Positions 42,167 to 53,470 of a stretch of 64,000 nt of DNA are shown one piece after another; the stretch's first letter is position 1; every line of letters begins with the position of its first letter. Under the pieces are notes generated by a model. That model saw only the letters and a list, made by a program, of their open reading frames with translations. It was not told the DNA's origin and did not search any database. Source of the DNA: Anthoceros angustus (Eukaryota > Streptophyta > Anthocerotopsida > Anthocerotales > Anthocerotaceae). Location of the stretch: the NCBI GenBank assembly GCA_010909165.1, contig MU008166.1:1612001-1676000 (forward strand), written 5' to 3'. A program made the translations under genes and the position numbers.

Positions 42167-43585
42167 ATGGTATCGTGAGCTTGTTACTTGCTGCCAAGAT
42201 CTGCGGACAAATGTTATCCTGATTTTCTCAGAATTTTGCCTCGCCATTCCTTCGTTTTTCATTGTCTTTTGTAAGATTAACGGTCCTCTCCACATGGTGT
42301 CGGATGTCTTTAGGCGAACACTTTGAGACCGTACCTCACATGCATTCGCAACACACTCACTGCTGCACTGTGCCTGCAGGTTGCGTTCCATTATTAGGGC
42401 TCTCATTTCCAAATTATTATGCTGATGGTGCATGGCCTTAGGTCAAAGTGTCGTGTTTCTGCAGAGATCTTGCTGCAGGATGGTGTGGTAGACGGCTTAT
42501 TCGCACTCATCTGGTGTGTATTGGCAGAATTTTCCATGCCAGGAGGTTGAGAGGCACAACAAGCCGGAAGTTGAATTCAAGTAAGTCACTAGCTTTACCT
42601 CTTGGTTGTGACAGGTGGTAAGACTCCGTTATTGAAGGTGTCTCTGCGTGCAGGTTCCTTGGCAATTCACTGGTTTACTGTTTTTGTTGCAGGACAAGCT
42701 CAGAGCTGCTCCTCAATCCCGTATATCCTTGGCCTGACATGTTGCTGTCCACATGGAGACGTTGGTCTTCACTCTTCCATCGAATCCTGAACGAGCAGTA
42801 TACTCTTTCTTGTTAACTCCAGCTCCCTATGGACGGTGTGTAGGTCCTAATATGCAGGAATGAAGCCGAGAAGTGTTTAATTGAGACCTCGATCAACTCT
42901 TTGAGAATAAGTATAAAGGTATGTGGTTTTAAATGTCTGTTGTGTTGTGTTTGCAAGGGGGGAGCTAGGAATGCGAGTGTTGAGGTACGTTCGTGCTGTG
43001 TAATGAGCTCCAGGTTAAACAGGCAGACGAGTTGGAGAACATCCTTGCCCGGAAGTTTTTGCGCTTCTTATCAATGAGAGCCGAGTCATTTCAGGTTCTT
43101 CGGAGGAAGCCCGTCCAGGTAGTGAACGCAGCAACAACCTCGCTTTGAACTGGGTCGGTTTCTATGGATCAGTAACCACTTCTCCCACAGTTCTTACCAC
43201 TCTCCTTATTGGCATTTTGATGCGATACTTGATTGTTTATCAGGGTTATGACATCAGCTTTTTGATCACAAACTACCACTGCGAAGAGATGTACAAGCAC
43301 AAGTTGATAGACTTCATTGTCCAGTTCATGGAGGTTAGTTATCCCGCTTGTCTTGAGCAGTCACGTCAAGTGAGAAGTATTAGCCTGCGAACACTCCCAT
43401 GGGGCCAAGAGTCTTCATTCCCTGCTTCCTAGAGATGCGACCGCAAGAAAAAGGAGGCTAACACTAACCATTGGATCCTCTGTGGATGTGGCCAGGACAT
43501 TGATAAAGAGATAAGCGAGCTGAAGCTGTCTGTTAACACTAGAGGGCGATTGGTGGCAGCTGAATTTCTCAAACAGTTCACATAG
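42167..43585 (+). CDS. ARPC4: ARP2/3 complex subunit 4 (p20/ARPC4)
   Basis: Eight coding exons are read: 42167-42169 (ATG only), 42314-42379, 42528-42580, 42693-42720, 42844-42918, 43014-43118, 43244-43333 and 43496-43585. They total 169 residues, the size of plant and animal ARPC4. The product follows the family from end to end: [124 protein letters not shown] and ending EFLKQFT. ARPC4 forms the structural core of the ARP2/3 complex with ARPC2 and nucleates branched actin, which in plants shapes tip-growing and epidermal cells. Because exons are very short, no open frame longer than one exon shows the gene. The lone ATG exon is inferred from ATG|GTATCG and the GCG AAC acceptor. Confidence 0.96.
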
Positions 43586-44680
43586 TTCCCTTGAGCACCA
43601 GCAACCCAGGCCACCTGTGGGCACTCGTTTAGCATGTGCTTGCGGTTTTCCATCTCTTGAGAATTGAATTTCACATTATGTATGGCTTTATTTATTATAT
43701 CCCGTTTTTTCGACACCTACAGTGTAGGTAGCCTACTCGACTCTAGCTAGGTACCAAGTGAAAATAAGTGCCCTATTTGATTCAAAATCACGTTTCCCGC
43801 TCGTCCTGTTGTTGGCTCAAATATGCGAAGCTTAATGCTCTGCCATCGAGCATTTGGTGCTGCGGTCTCACCAATCCAAGCCTGGCATTGGAAGAATTGA
43901 AAGTAGGTTTGGAAGAATTGAATGGAGTTCTGACGCTGCGCAGTCTGTCCTGGGAAATTCGCGCTACTCCGAGCTGGGAATTGGAAGCCAAGTGCCTGCC
44001 TTGCTGTCGCCTTTTTTCTGCAGGAACGGTCTTTGTGGCAGGGCCGCAGCACATCTTTTCTTCCACTGGCATTGCGCTTGATTGGTGGGTGAACTTCGAC
44101 TCGCTGAATTCTGTAGCCGTTGTCTGAGCTCTCTTGCAATCTCAGTGTCTGCCCAAGACTTGGCGTCCTCTTCAGGATCCTTGCCTCACTCAGTCTTCTT
44201 ATGATGCACTAGTTGCCTGTGCAGGTTTTCCAATTTGATGTTGGAATAGTTCAATTGCATTAGTACCGGATGCTGAAGCTGGAATCGCCGCTTTGATATC
44301 ATAGACACCCGCTCTGCCCGTCATTGCTTTCCTTTCATTCCCTGGTGGTCCTGCGGAGGAACATGAGGGAGGAGTGCACCGACAGATCGTTATGTGCCGG
44401 TGGGAATCTCTGAGAGAAATTTTGCTCGTTTCGATCTAGAGGACAGGTCCTGATGGCTTTTGCTCGTTTAACCACACAGGTGACCAGCCTGCAGACTGTT
44501 CAGCATATAACGCACCTCGAGTGTTAGGAGTCGATCGTACATCTGAAGGTTCGCCTCTCAGTCTCCATGAACCATGAGCCTGCATCGGCGTGTCATTATT
44601 CCCAATTGGTTTAATCCACCATGATGTGTACCAGGCATTTTAGTCCAGAGTAAGATATCAGTGGTGGTTCTGAATCCCAG
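43586..44680 (+). other. Probable 5' exons of the GNAT-BRCT gene, unresolved
   Basis: The next gene must begin in this interval, but I could not fix its first exons. Candidates include a stretch at 44020-44082 (AGTVFVAGPQHIFSSTG) ending at a GTGGGT donor. The 5' half also contains ARPC4's 3' untranslated region. Confidence 0.35.
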
Positions 44681-47600
44681 GAGCCTTGATGAACGAGGAA
44701 AGCGGCTTTTGCAGGTTTGAATCCTCGTGCGACCAGTTTTTAATCTCATTCACTTGTCTTCGGCCATGTTTTCTGCTCTGTGAACAGCAAATTACGCTCC
44801 AGCTGACCACATGTTGGACTTTAGGATGTGTTGAAACTGTACAACGAGGAGCTTCCTTCCATGAGTTATGCCGCAAACACTGGCAAGCAATCTAGGTTTC
44901 TTGAGAGAACAATCACAAGCGGGTATGTATTTGTAGGTCATGGCTGCTGTGTTGGTCTAGAGTGAAACTCTCATACAGTTTGTCCGGTATCTGTCAGGCG
45001 TCCCAACCTAAGTTGATTTCCATCATTGACCTTCTGTACTCTACGGCCTTGGCAGGAAGTATTGCACTCTTCTTCTCAAGCACAGTACTGCTGGTGTAAT
45101 AGACGATGTAAGTCCTGTCTCTCACAGTGTTGATGTTATTCCTGTCCTATATAATTGTCACTCACAGGTGCAACGGGCCTGTGTTTAGGTGGTCGCAGCT
45201 CTCACTTACCAGATTATACCCGCTGACACACAATATGCAGAAATCCCTCTGGCTGCAGTGCGTCGATGTCAACAGAGGAAGGTACCTGAACTCTCATTGT
45301 CTGCTCTACATCATGATACTCACATGACATTTTTTGCAGCACTGAAATGCATCATATGACGTGTCTGGCCCAATGTGAATCCAGGGTTTCGGTTCCTCGT
45401 TGTTTAAGGAGTTACAGGAAAGGCTAGAAGATGTTGGCGTGTTAACAGCTTTCTGTTGGGGGGATGACGAATCTGAAGCTTTCTGGGTTAAACAGGTGGT
45501 CGAATCTTTTCTATGGTTGGGCTAATGTGTTGCATTCTATATTTTGCAAAAGGTGACCCATTGTGTACTTCTGCAGGGCTTTGCAAAAATTGCTGAATCT
45601 GATGGCCGTGGAAGGCCACATAAGTTCCGTATGAAGGCTGACGTCCGAAGGGCAATGAGCTTGCCAGGAAGTGCTACACTCATGATATGTCATATTGGCG
45701 GCATTACACGTGAGAAGAATTTCTCTCATCGTTTGGCAGGCGCCTTAGGTTCCGAACGATCTCCTCTTGGAGATGCTCCTCGTTGCAAAGTAGCAATCAG
45801 AGGTTCCCCAATGTTCTCCATAGCCACTCCAGTGCTGGGAGATTCGAAGGCTGCCATTGCAGTGACCCCGTCAGACCCTACTGAAACCAGGAAGGTGTCT
45901 CCTGTAGCTGGGAAAGCTGGAGGTTCTAACTTGCTGCCATTGAACATAGCTGGAGCCTTTGCAAGAGTGGCTGGCAACATAACTTGTGCCGAGGGAGAGG
46001 ATGCTACTCGACAGCCTGAAGCTTCTGGGAGAAGCCCTTTCCTCAGAGACGTGACTAATCTGTTGCCAAAGTCTGGAAGTTGTGGTAACAACTATCTTGC
46101 AGCGTTATGTACTGTTGCTTCTAGCTTTTCTGAAGCTGAGTGTCAACGACACAGTGATTCCGGTAATTTTCGCATTTCAGCGTCCGAGTTGGTACTCGGG
46201 TTAGCCATGTGTGCGTTCCTGTCAGCTTGTTTCATCTAACTGGTTTCAATTTTGTGCAGAATTATCTCGAAAGGATCTGCCTGATGGATCTGAGAAGACT
46301 GGCCTCAAGCGAACGAGAAGAGTTGATAAAACATATAAAAGGAGAACTGGTGCTTCGAATGCAGATGCACGAGATCTGGATATCTCAAGTGCGACATCTC
46401 GATGTGAAGAGACGAGTACACAAACCAGAGCCAAGAAGCCTCGACGCCATGTAGATGATGCAGGTAGAAAAAAGTGTGTCCTTATGCCAGCTCCTACGGA
46501 TAATGTAGGACAAAGGTCACAATGCTCAAGCCACTTGTCAGATGTGGATGTAGATATAGCACGTTTGAACGTGGGAACTACGAACGACGGTGTTCCTCAG
46601 AGTGGGTCTTCCGCAGTAAGTCCATGTGTGGGAAAGGACGTGTCAATGGCTGAGGCACGTCCATTGGTTACAGCAGAATGGTGGGATCTTGGAAAACCTC
46701 CTACTGGTGGGTCTGATCTTGATCATAATGGACAAGAAGGTGACCCAGGTTGTGTGGGATCACATCATGCTCAAGAAGGTGACCCAGGTTGTGTGGGAGG
46801 TGATCCCAACCGTCACACAGTAACTTCTTCAATACCCACCAGTCCAGGTGATTCTGCTGGTGAGACAAGGCGGAGTTCACTTGATGGCCATGCTCATTCA
46901 GATCACGGTTCAAAGCAAGATACACCACATGCAGGACCGAATGCTGTACAAGTCAATTCGTCCGCGAGGGATGTTGAGAGATTGGACCTTCAGACTGTAA
47001 GCAAACCTCAGAATGGAGATGGGATGTCTACGAACAGCATCTGGGAGAACACAGAGTTGATTGCCTCTGAAGATCTGCTAGGAACAAGCATCGATGACGT
47101 TTCCAGACGAGGGGATCATGTTGTGATGTTCATGAACATGGCTAGTGAGACCAGGAGAAAACAGCTGACTATGGTACGTCGTTGTCCTTGTTCTTGTTAG
47201 TTTGGTTTCTGGCATTGCAAAACTCAAAAAGCTTTGTGTACTTGTTACATACACTTCCACCACAAAAGCTTGTGGAGAATTTAGGTGGGAAGGTTTCCTG
47301 TAAGGGTATCGAGTGCACCCACATTGTGACCGGCGAAGTGCGGACAACCCTTAATTTCTGTACGGCTCTTTGCTCCGGGTAAGCAATGACTGTAAAAAAG
47401 AATGTGATCATCGTTTGAAGATGTTTTTTACTCATCTCGCAAATCTCTTTTCGTGTCGGGTCGTTCATGCGCAGAGCTTGGATTGTATCCTCAGATTGGC
47501 TGAAAGACAGTGCTAGGCAAAACCGTTTTGTGGGTAAGACATTGCCTGCCCTTCCAAGTGTACGCACTTATGAACAGTGACAGTCTCTAATAGTCACCCC

Positions 47601-48080
47601 TATTTTGTTCGCAGATCCTACCTCCTACGTCTTGCATGACATGGCCTTCGCGATGAAATACGGGTCAACTCTTCAGGAGGTTGTTCTGAGAGCAAGGAAC
47701 AGGCCAAATGCCCTGCTCCAGGGCTTTTCCGTATACCCCGCGCCAAGCTCTCGTCTCGATTTTGATGCAGTTTCCCAGCTGATCATAGCAGCTGGCGGCA
47801 AAGTAAGATCCTCTTTCACCTTGCGACGTCGATGAAACAAGACGCCTGCACGCAAGTGACATTCATCTTTGGGATGCAGGTACTGCTAAGAGTCCAGGAA
47901 GTCCACGCATCACAAGTGCCATCGCACTGTATCATGCTGGCAAGCGAGGAACATACTGTGGAAGCTCTCGAGTTGGCTCGAAAGGGAGTCTGGGTTTTCG
48001 CCCTGGACTGGTTCATGTCTTGTATTGTTACGCAAGACTTGGATTTGTCTAAATCCCAGTTTGCGGAGTCCTTGAACTGA
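44681..48080 (+). CDS. GNAT acetyltransferase fused to C-terminal tandem BRCT domains
   Basis: Exons read with consistent phase are 44681-44714 (tentative), 44825-44895, 45056-45107, 45213-45281, 45385-45495, 45577-46162, 46260-47173, 47269-47378, 47475-47533, 47615-47802 and 47880-48080. The N-terminal part is a GNAT fold: IIPADTQYAEIPLAAV strand, RRCQQRKGFGSSLFKEL acetyl-CoA motif (Q-x-x-G-x-G) and LTAFCWGDDESEAFWVKQGF. A long Ser/Thr/Asp-rich, low-complexity linker of about 400 residues follows, with two copies of a EGDPGCVG phrase. The C-terminus is a BRCT pair: VENLGGKVS, CTHIVTGEVRTTLNF, AWIVSSDWLKDS, DPTSYVLHD, LQGFSVYPAPSSRLDF and FALDWFMSCIV. It resembles the MDC1/PTIP class that binds phosphoserine at DNA breaks. 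A chromatin or DNA-damage role with acetylation activity is inferred. The true N-terminus is not resolved. Confidence 0.88.
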
Positions 48081-48261
48081 TCTGGTTTAGATCTGGGCTG
48101 TCGAATGGGAATGCTACAGGGACTTAATCCTTGGCATTGCTCCCTCTAATTTTTCCGTCTCATGTCAACAGGCAAGGCAATACAGAATACAGAGCACTTC
48201 TAATGTGAGAGCAGTGAGCAGGCACATTGCAATAATATTGGAAGATACACATCTCAACTTC

Positions 48262-48600
48262 GGGGCTCAACACTTTCGGGGCCTCCCTGGTCCCACCTGA
48301 TTTCGCCAGGGGCGGGCTGGCCCCGATTTACACGCACCGGCGCGCAACCGAGCTCCTTTGTGTGGTGGAAGGGACGCTGGAGGTGGGCTTCGTGTCCGCC
48401 GCCACCAACAAGAAGCTGTACAACGCGTTGCTGCACGCCGGAGATGCCTTCGTCTTCCCCCGCGGCCTCCTGCATTTCCAGAAGAACGTGGGGGCGACGG
48501 GCACGCCTGGGCGATCGTCGCCTGCGACAGCTCTTGGGGCCTGTCATCCTGGCGTCCGCCATGCCCTCCGATGTCCTGTAACATAATTTCAACATCGCAA
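48262..48600 (+). pseudogene. Germin-like protein pseudogene (cupin fragment)
   Basis: From about 48263 the frame encodes GLNTFGASLVPPDFARGG, LAPIYTHRRATELLCVVEG, TLEVGFVSAATNKK and GDAFVFPRGLLHFQKNVG, the two cupin motifs of germin-like proteins. The signal peptide and first third are absent. After about 48505 the frame shifts: the true continuation (GPVILASAMPSDVL) is split over other frames. The metal-binding HTHxxxxxxE motif reads Y-T-H-R-R-A-T-E, so the first His ligand is replaced by Tyr. Functional germin-like proteins are apoplastic Mn oxidases or superoxide dismutases. This copy is not expected to be active. Confidence 0.88.
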
Positions 48601-48639
48601 CACGGCGGAGCTTGTGCAGACTAAGACCCAGGCCATTCC

Positions 48640-48840
48640 AGCATCTTCCAAGTCGGATCAGTTCTTCTTCATCTGGATACGACGGTTATCTGCGTGCCGA
48701 TCTTCTTTAGCATATTCTGGAGTCCATAACTGTATTCTCCATGGGCAGACGGGATTAGATCCCGCGACCTCGTAGCCCCGTGGAAGATGCTTCGCCAACC
48801 AACTGACTCGCTTGTGACACTTGCTATGTTTTCTGCAAAT
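48640..48840 (-). mobile_element. tRNA-derived SINE-like sequence
   Basis: On the minus strand, AGCGAGTCAGTTGGTTGGCG (near 48815-48795) matches a tRNA D-arm and A box. GAGGTCGCGGGATCTAATCCC (near 48770-48750) matches a T-arm and B box with two changes from GGTTCGAATCC. Between them is CATCTTCCACGGGGCTAC. Past the TCTGCCCATGG it continues as an unrelated tail. No complete acceptor stem forms, so I favour a SINE head over a working tRNA gene. Confidence 0.5.
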
Positions 48841-50897
48841 TAAATGGTCGCATTGGACCACTTGGCAAAGTGCAAGACCCGGCTTGACGACCAGTGGTGG
48901 CACATGTCCACCGTCAATAACCATCATTCTCGCCCGTCCAAACCGTCGACTCCGACGGCATGTTGTCCAAAGCGTTGTACAGCTTGTTGGTGCACGGACA
49001 GACTAGATTGCATTTTCTCGAATTTCTTTATACGGTCATGACGAAGTGTGCCGTCAAGAAGGACCTTTCTCTCGTTTTTTGCTGGCAGTGCTTGCCAGAC
49101 CAGATGCGATACTTCAGGAGGTGATCTTCATTTTTTTTTCGTTGGTAGGTTTTGTTATTGCTGCACTTCAGACAAGTTTGTGCAGAAGGATTGGACTGGG
49201 TAGGTGCATCCTCGCGTCCTGTGGGGTTGAGCTTGACCTGTTTGTCTGCAATCGATTGGAGGATAATGTACGCAATCTATGGCAGCAAACTTGGAGAATC
49301 TCGGATATTGTTTGACACACATATTGTTCGATCAAATGTGACTGGACTTTGGTAGATATTTGGAGGAAACTTCAAGGGGCAGGAACTTCAAGCCCTTCTT
49401 CCCTACAGTGCTATCGCAACTCTGTACACGTGTGACATTTGGGTGTCCCCAGCGGGCATATGCATTCTTGTCATGGCTGGAGGTGGAAGGCCTTAAATCT
49501 GTTCTGCAGTCATGATCATTTGCAGGAAGAAGGCATCACGGTATCTCGAATTCAGCATCAGATTCTTTGAAGCAGGGACGTGCATCGTCCTCATAGGCCC
49601 CAAGTATTTTAGTTTGAGAACGTGAGCGTCTACTGGTTCCAACCATCAAAACGTGTGAGAAAATAATTGAGACTGCTGTTGCTAGCTGGATCTCTTTTCA
49701 GGAGGTCGAGCTTGGAATGGCATGCATGGGCAGAGGGTTGGCTACTCGAAGTCTGGGCTGGGATGAGGGATGAACCTCACGGGCTTGCTTCCTCGCGCTG
49801 AAAGAGTGAAATCTCCCAATCATGGACCACAATTCATCTGCTAGGCTCAATTTATATATGCATATCAGACATCAATGATGGTTCCACTAAAAAACAAAGC
49901 CTCATGGATTCCATTGTCAGAGCCTGCATTTGCCAGTGCCGCAATTGGCTCTTTGTGGCATTGAAGCTCGGGCCCCTCGTGAAGAGAGATTCTAGAGGAA
50001 AACGAGACACATGCAAAGCCCTGCATGAATGGACGTCTGTCTATGTTGCGACTCGGAAGCTCGGAGTCGCAAACAGTTCGATCCAGAACGTGCGGACTTT
50101 TTGTATGACCGAGCTATCACACGAACATATATGCTGCGCTTCATCCTGGCTTGAAGAGCAGAGTTTGGATAGATGAAAAGCTTACTCTAGGCCATTGCAG
50201 CCCAGGCCTACATGGTGGCCTGCTGCAAAAAAGAATTGCTGCAATATGACTTTGACGTCATGCCCCTGTAGTACCCGCCACAGGTACCGCCAGGCAACAG
50301 CTCACCAGCTATGTACAGAAAGGAAAGCCTTGCTATGCTTCTGGCGGGCAGAGAACGCTCTTCTTCCTATTAGCTCAGGAACAACATGATTGCAAGTCCC
50401 GGACCCTAGAGTGCTACCATCCCCCTTCCAATCAAGCTATCCGGAGAAACTAGCTACAAATGCGCAGACAGGACAGCAAACTTGGAGGAGTCTATGCTTC
50501 TCAGCTGCAAAAGGCCGCCTCACACCCGCTTCGCATACTACTGCTCATCATCTTGCCTGCAGGCAAAATTGAAAGCTCGCACTACAATGTCCCTCCAAGA
50601 CTTCCCCTCAGGCAATGTACATACATGTCTGGTTGTTGACAGCAGAAAACGCCGCTTCTTCTTCCTATTACCTCTAACACACTACGTTTCAGCCGCAGCC
50701 CCGGCTCCTACAGTATTAGCGCATGATCCCGCTCTCAATCGACCTCTCCCGTGACATCGGCTGAAACAGCCCGCGGGAGAGCATCAAAGACGAGAGCCGA
50801 GACAGATAATTACAAATCACCTGCTCCTCCCGGCTTCAGGCTTCAGCGTCACCAAATCCCGCAACTAACATCGATATCGGGCAGGCACTCACTCTAC
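48841..50897. other. Gene-free intergenic region
   Basis: I see no recognised coding family or RNA gene on either strand in these 2 kb. The last part is the 3' flank of the SAUR gene. Confidence 0.5.
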
Positions 50898-51287
50898 CTA
50901 GTAAGCGTAGAAATCCGCAAGGTCGTCCGTGTCCGGATCATACCAGCTCCCTACCTCGTCCGCGTTCTTGAGCAGCCACAGCAGATGCTCAAACAGGACA
51001 ACCTCGCAGGCAACAGATATGCGCTCCGTGTCCTTTCCATCGCATCCTTCCGTCTGCTTAGACTTCTCAATCAAGCGCTTGATCACCTCCCGCTCCAGGT
51101 ACTCCGCACTGATGACATACCTCCGCTTCTCCCTGCCGACAAAAATCTCCACACATCCCTCCGGAATGTGCCTGCTGGCCATGGCCTCCTGCGCGGCGGC
51201 CCCCGCATCCAGGTTGGAGTAGGAGCGCTCCGGCTTGCTGGACTTCTGCCACTTTTTCACGATCCTGGAGATCTTCCTTGTCGACAT
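50898..51287 (-). CDS. SAUR-like auxin-responsive protein
   Basis: An intronless minus-strand frame encodes 129 residues from ATG 51287. The basic N-terminus STRKISRIVKKWQK is followed by the SAUR core (Pfam PF02519): HIPEGCVEIFVGREKRRYVI, SAEYLEREVIKRLIEKS, SVACEVVLFEHLLWLLKNAD, ending in an acidic tail WYDPDTDDLADFYAY. Small auxin-up RNA proteins inhibit PP2C.D phosphatases at the plasma membrane and so activate H+-ATPases for cell expansion; that is known from Arabidopsis and inferred here. An upstream in-frame ATG at 51485 would add 66 residues, including a Gly/Arg/Glu repeat (GGREGRQGREGREG). I take 51287 because the conserved basic helix begins there. Confidence 0.92.
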   Translation of the reverse strand: MSTRKISRIVKKWQKSSKPERSYSNLDAGAAAQEAMASRHIPEGCVEIFVGREKRRYVISAEYLEREVIKRLIEKSKQTEGCDGKDTERISVACEVVLFEHLLWLLKNADEVGSWYDPDTDDLADFYAY

Positions 51288-52227
51288 CTTGTAGGAGTCG
51301 GCCACTTTGCCGAAAACCTTCCTGAGGCTCGCCTGCCGCGCTCCGGATCCCTCTCTTCCCTCCCTCCCCTGCCTTCCCTCCCTCCCGCCGCTGCCTATCA
51401 GCGCCGCGTAATCCCCCGCCAAGTCCTCCGATCCCACGCGGCTGCTCGGATTGAGGAGCACATCGAAGATGGACAATCCGATCATAAAACGGCGGCCAAT
51501 TCTTGAGCGCGCGCAGCGCAATGTCGGGCTTGGCGGCCTGGAGCTCGGCCGGCAGGCGCGCAGCGAGTGAAGCAGGTGGCTTCTCACGCGCATCCGCTCA
51601 TGGGGCGTCGTAATACATACAGTGTATGCGCAGCTGGAAGGCGCCCGACAGTTATGCAGTGCCCCGCGCCAGAGCAGATGTGGCTGTTTTTTCGTGTCTC
51701 TGAAACTTGAGGCGGAGGGCCCCGGGGGCCACTGTGCTCTGGACGCCAGGTGGTGTACGACCGCAACTACGCCGCACCTGCCCCGGGCGCCGACCGTGGG
51801 GCCTCAGATCAGCACTCACCCTTGTCCTCTTCTGCCCAAAAGCGGAGCACATGGCCACTCGCTTCACCTACAGTATCTGCCTCCCAGATTTTACTTCCCT
51901 CCATCCGATCACACCTGTGTCCTGTTCCCCCGATCCTCCTCCACCAACACCGCCGAGGCATCTGCCTTGGCCCTCGCTACACACATGTAGTCTAGCTGCG
52001 CTCTAGCCTCCACCACTTCACAATCAATTCAAGGCATGGTGTGCCTTTCGAATGGACTAGCTACAACCCATCTCCACTTGTGTTCACTCCGTTCTGCGAA
52101 ACGAACAGTGGATAACCTCTTGGCATCCATGCAGTGGATAGCTTCATCACATTGCTCATGCACGGAACAAGGGAAAAAACAAAACCTTCCGTGTGTCGTG
52201 GAAACAACGTTATCAACCGCAACCCAA

Positions 52228-52360
52228 CGAATTGCGTTTTCATTCTCAACGAATTGCGTTTTCATTCTCATTTTCGTTCTCATTTTCAATTCTCATTTCC
52301 ATTCTCATTTCGTTCTCATTTCCATTCTCATTTCCATTCTCATTTCCATTTCCATTCAAG
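52228..52360. repeat. CATTCTCATTTCC simple repeat
   Basis: Imperfect ATTCTCATTTC(C/G) units, preceded by two AACGAATTGCGTTTTCATTC copies, run for about 130 bp. The coded HSHFHSHF and ENENGNENG frames are artefacts. Confidence 0.9.
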
Positions 52361-52565
52361 ATAGAAAGAGTGGAAGAAAGAAGTACGTTACGAGGAGGTA
52401 GAGAGCGTGATCCGCCCGGGGTGCGCGGCTGGCAGTGCGGGGAGCGGTTTGCGGGGCGTGGCAAATGTGATGATGGGTTTTTGCATGGCGATGACGATGA
52501 CGAAGGGGGCGATGAGGGGATAAAAGCAACGGAATTAACCGGGGGCAGTTTATACTGTTATCCTG

Positions 52566-52640
52566 TCAGGGGGCAGGGGCAGGGGCAGGGCCAGCCAGGG
52601 GGAGGGACAGGGGCAGGGCCAGGGCCAGGGCCAGGGGCGG
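52566..52640 (+). repeat. G-rich (CAGGGG/CCAGGG) tract, G-quadruplex-prone
   Basis: Some ten runs of three or more G are separated by CA or CCA. This is a repeat of GGGGCA and GGGCCA words that could fold into G-quadruplexes on the plus strand. Confidence 0.8.
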
Positions 52641-53199
52641 AGTAGGATACAACTGCCAATGGGCGCCCACCAGTGGCAGCAGGGGAGGAAGTGTACAAAT
52701 GTACCAGGACATTGGGCGAGTGTGTGGAGCTAATGAGCGGAGGAAGGCACTGGCCAGGAGGAGACAGCTACCACCTACCAGCTACCGGTCCCGCCTGTCA
52801 CACAACCGAGGCCGGTCCGTGGGGATATTTGCTGTGGCAGGCGGCGGGGGAGTGGTCGCAGCCAGCGAGGTGGTGCAGGCGAATTGGTGGCCGAGGCTGG
52901 GCCTGCCGGTGCCGGACCCCGGTAGCGTCACGACATCGGATGCTGCAATGCTGCAATGCTGCAATGCCGCATTGCTGTGGATAGTCCGGCACTCGGAAAC
53001 CCTAATTAGCGCTTTCCTGTCAGCTCCAGGCAGGCGCGCGTGCGCAACCGCTGGCCCCGGGCCCCGCCCGCGCTCGTCTCTTCTGCCTCGGACAGATGGC
53101 CGTGTCAGACCCAGCCTGTGCTTGTCCACGACACGCATCTTGCCTTCGCAAACTCCTTTGTATGGAGTACAATCCTCCGAGGCTCCAGCCAGCCTCGCT

Positions 53200-53470
53200 A
53201 TTACATACTTTTCATGTTGTTACATCGTAGGTACCAGTATACAATGTAGTGCGAATGAAAGTGGATGCGGGGGTTTGAAGCATTCGAGAAGGTCCAAGGA
53301 TGACTTTTCGATACCGAGGAATGTTGTGGGGCCTGGCTGTACACCCTCCTCCGGCTGCATCCTATCGGACAAGTCAAAGACAACTTCACTCTCGCCTTCA
53401 CGGGCTTATCCCACAACCAAGGCACGCCATGCCACGAAATCCCTAGTAGGGAAGGCTTCAACCAGCTGCC
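53200..53470 (-). pseudogene. PPR-like remnant outside the left arm
   Basis: On the minus strand from about 53480, MVNAWQLVEAFPTRDFVAWR reads like a decayed PPR motif pair (VDMYAKCGxLxEA followed by TRDVVSWNAL). It matches in position the PPR fragment at the outer end of the right arm. Stops and frame changes interrupt it. Confidence 0.45.

Larger units (their letters stand above)
51600..53190. other. SAUR upstream region and gene-free stretch with simple repeats
   Basis: No gene is recognised. It contains a pyrimidine-rich TTCTCATTTCCA repeat at 52228-52360 and a G-rich block at 52566-52640. GC-rich open frames without family features fill the rest. Confidence 0.5.

Noticed and set aside
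48720-48830. A functional tRNA gene on the minus strand
   Set aside because: The T-loop departs from GGTTCGAATCC and no paired acceptor stem could be found, so a SINE head is more likely.
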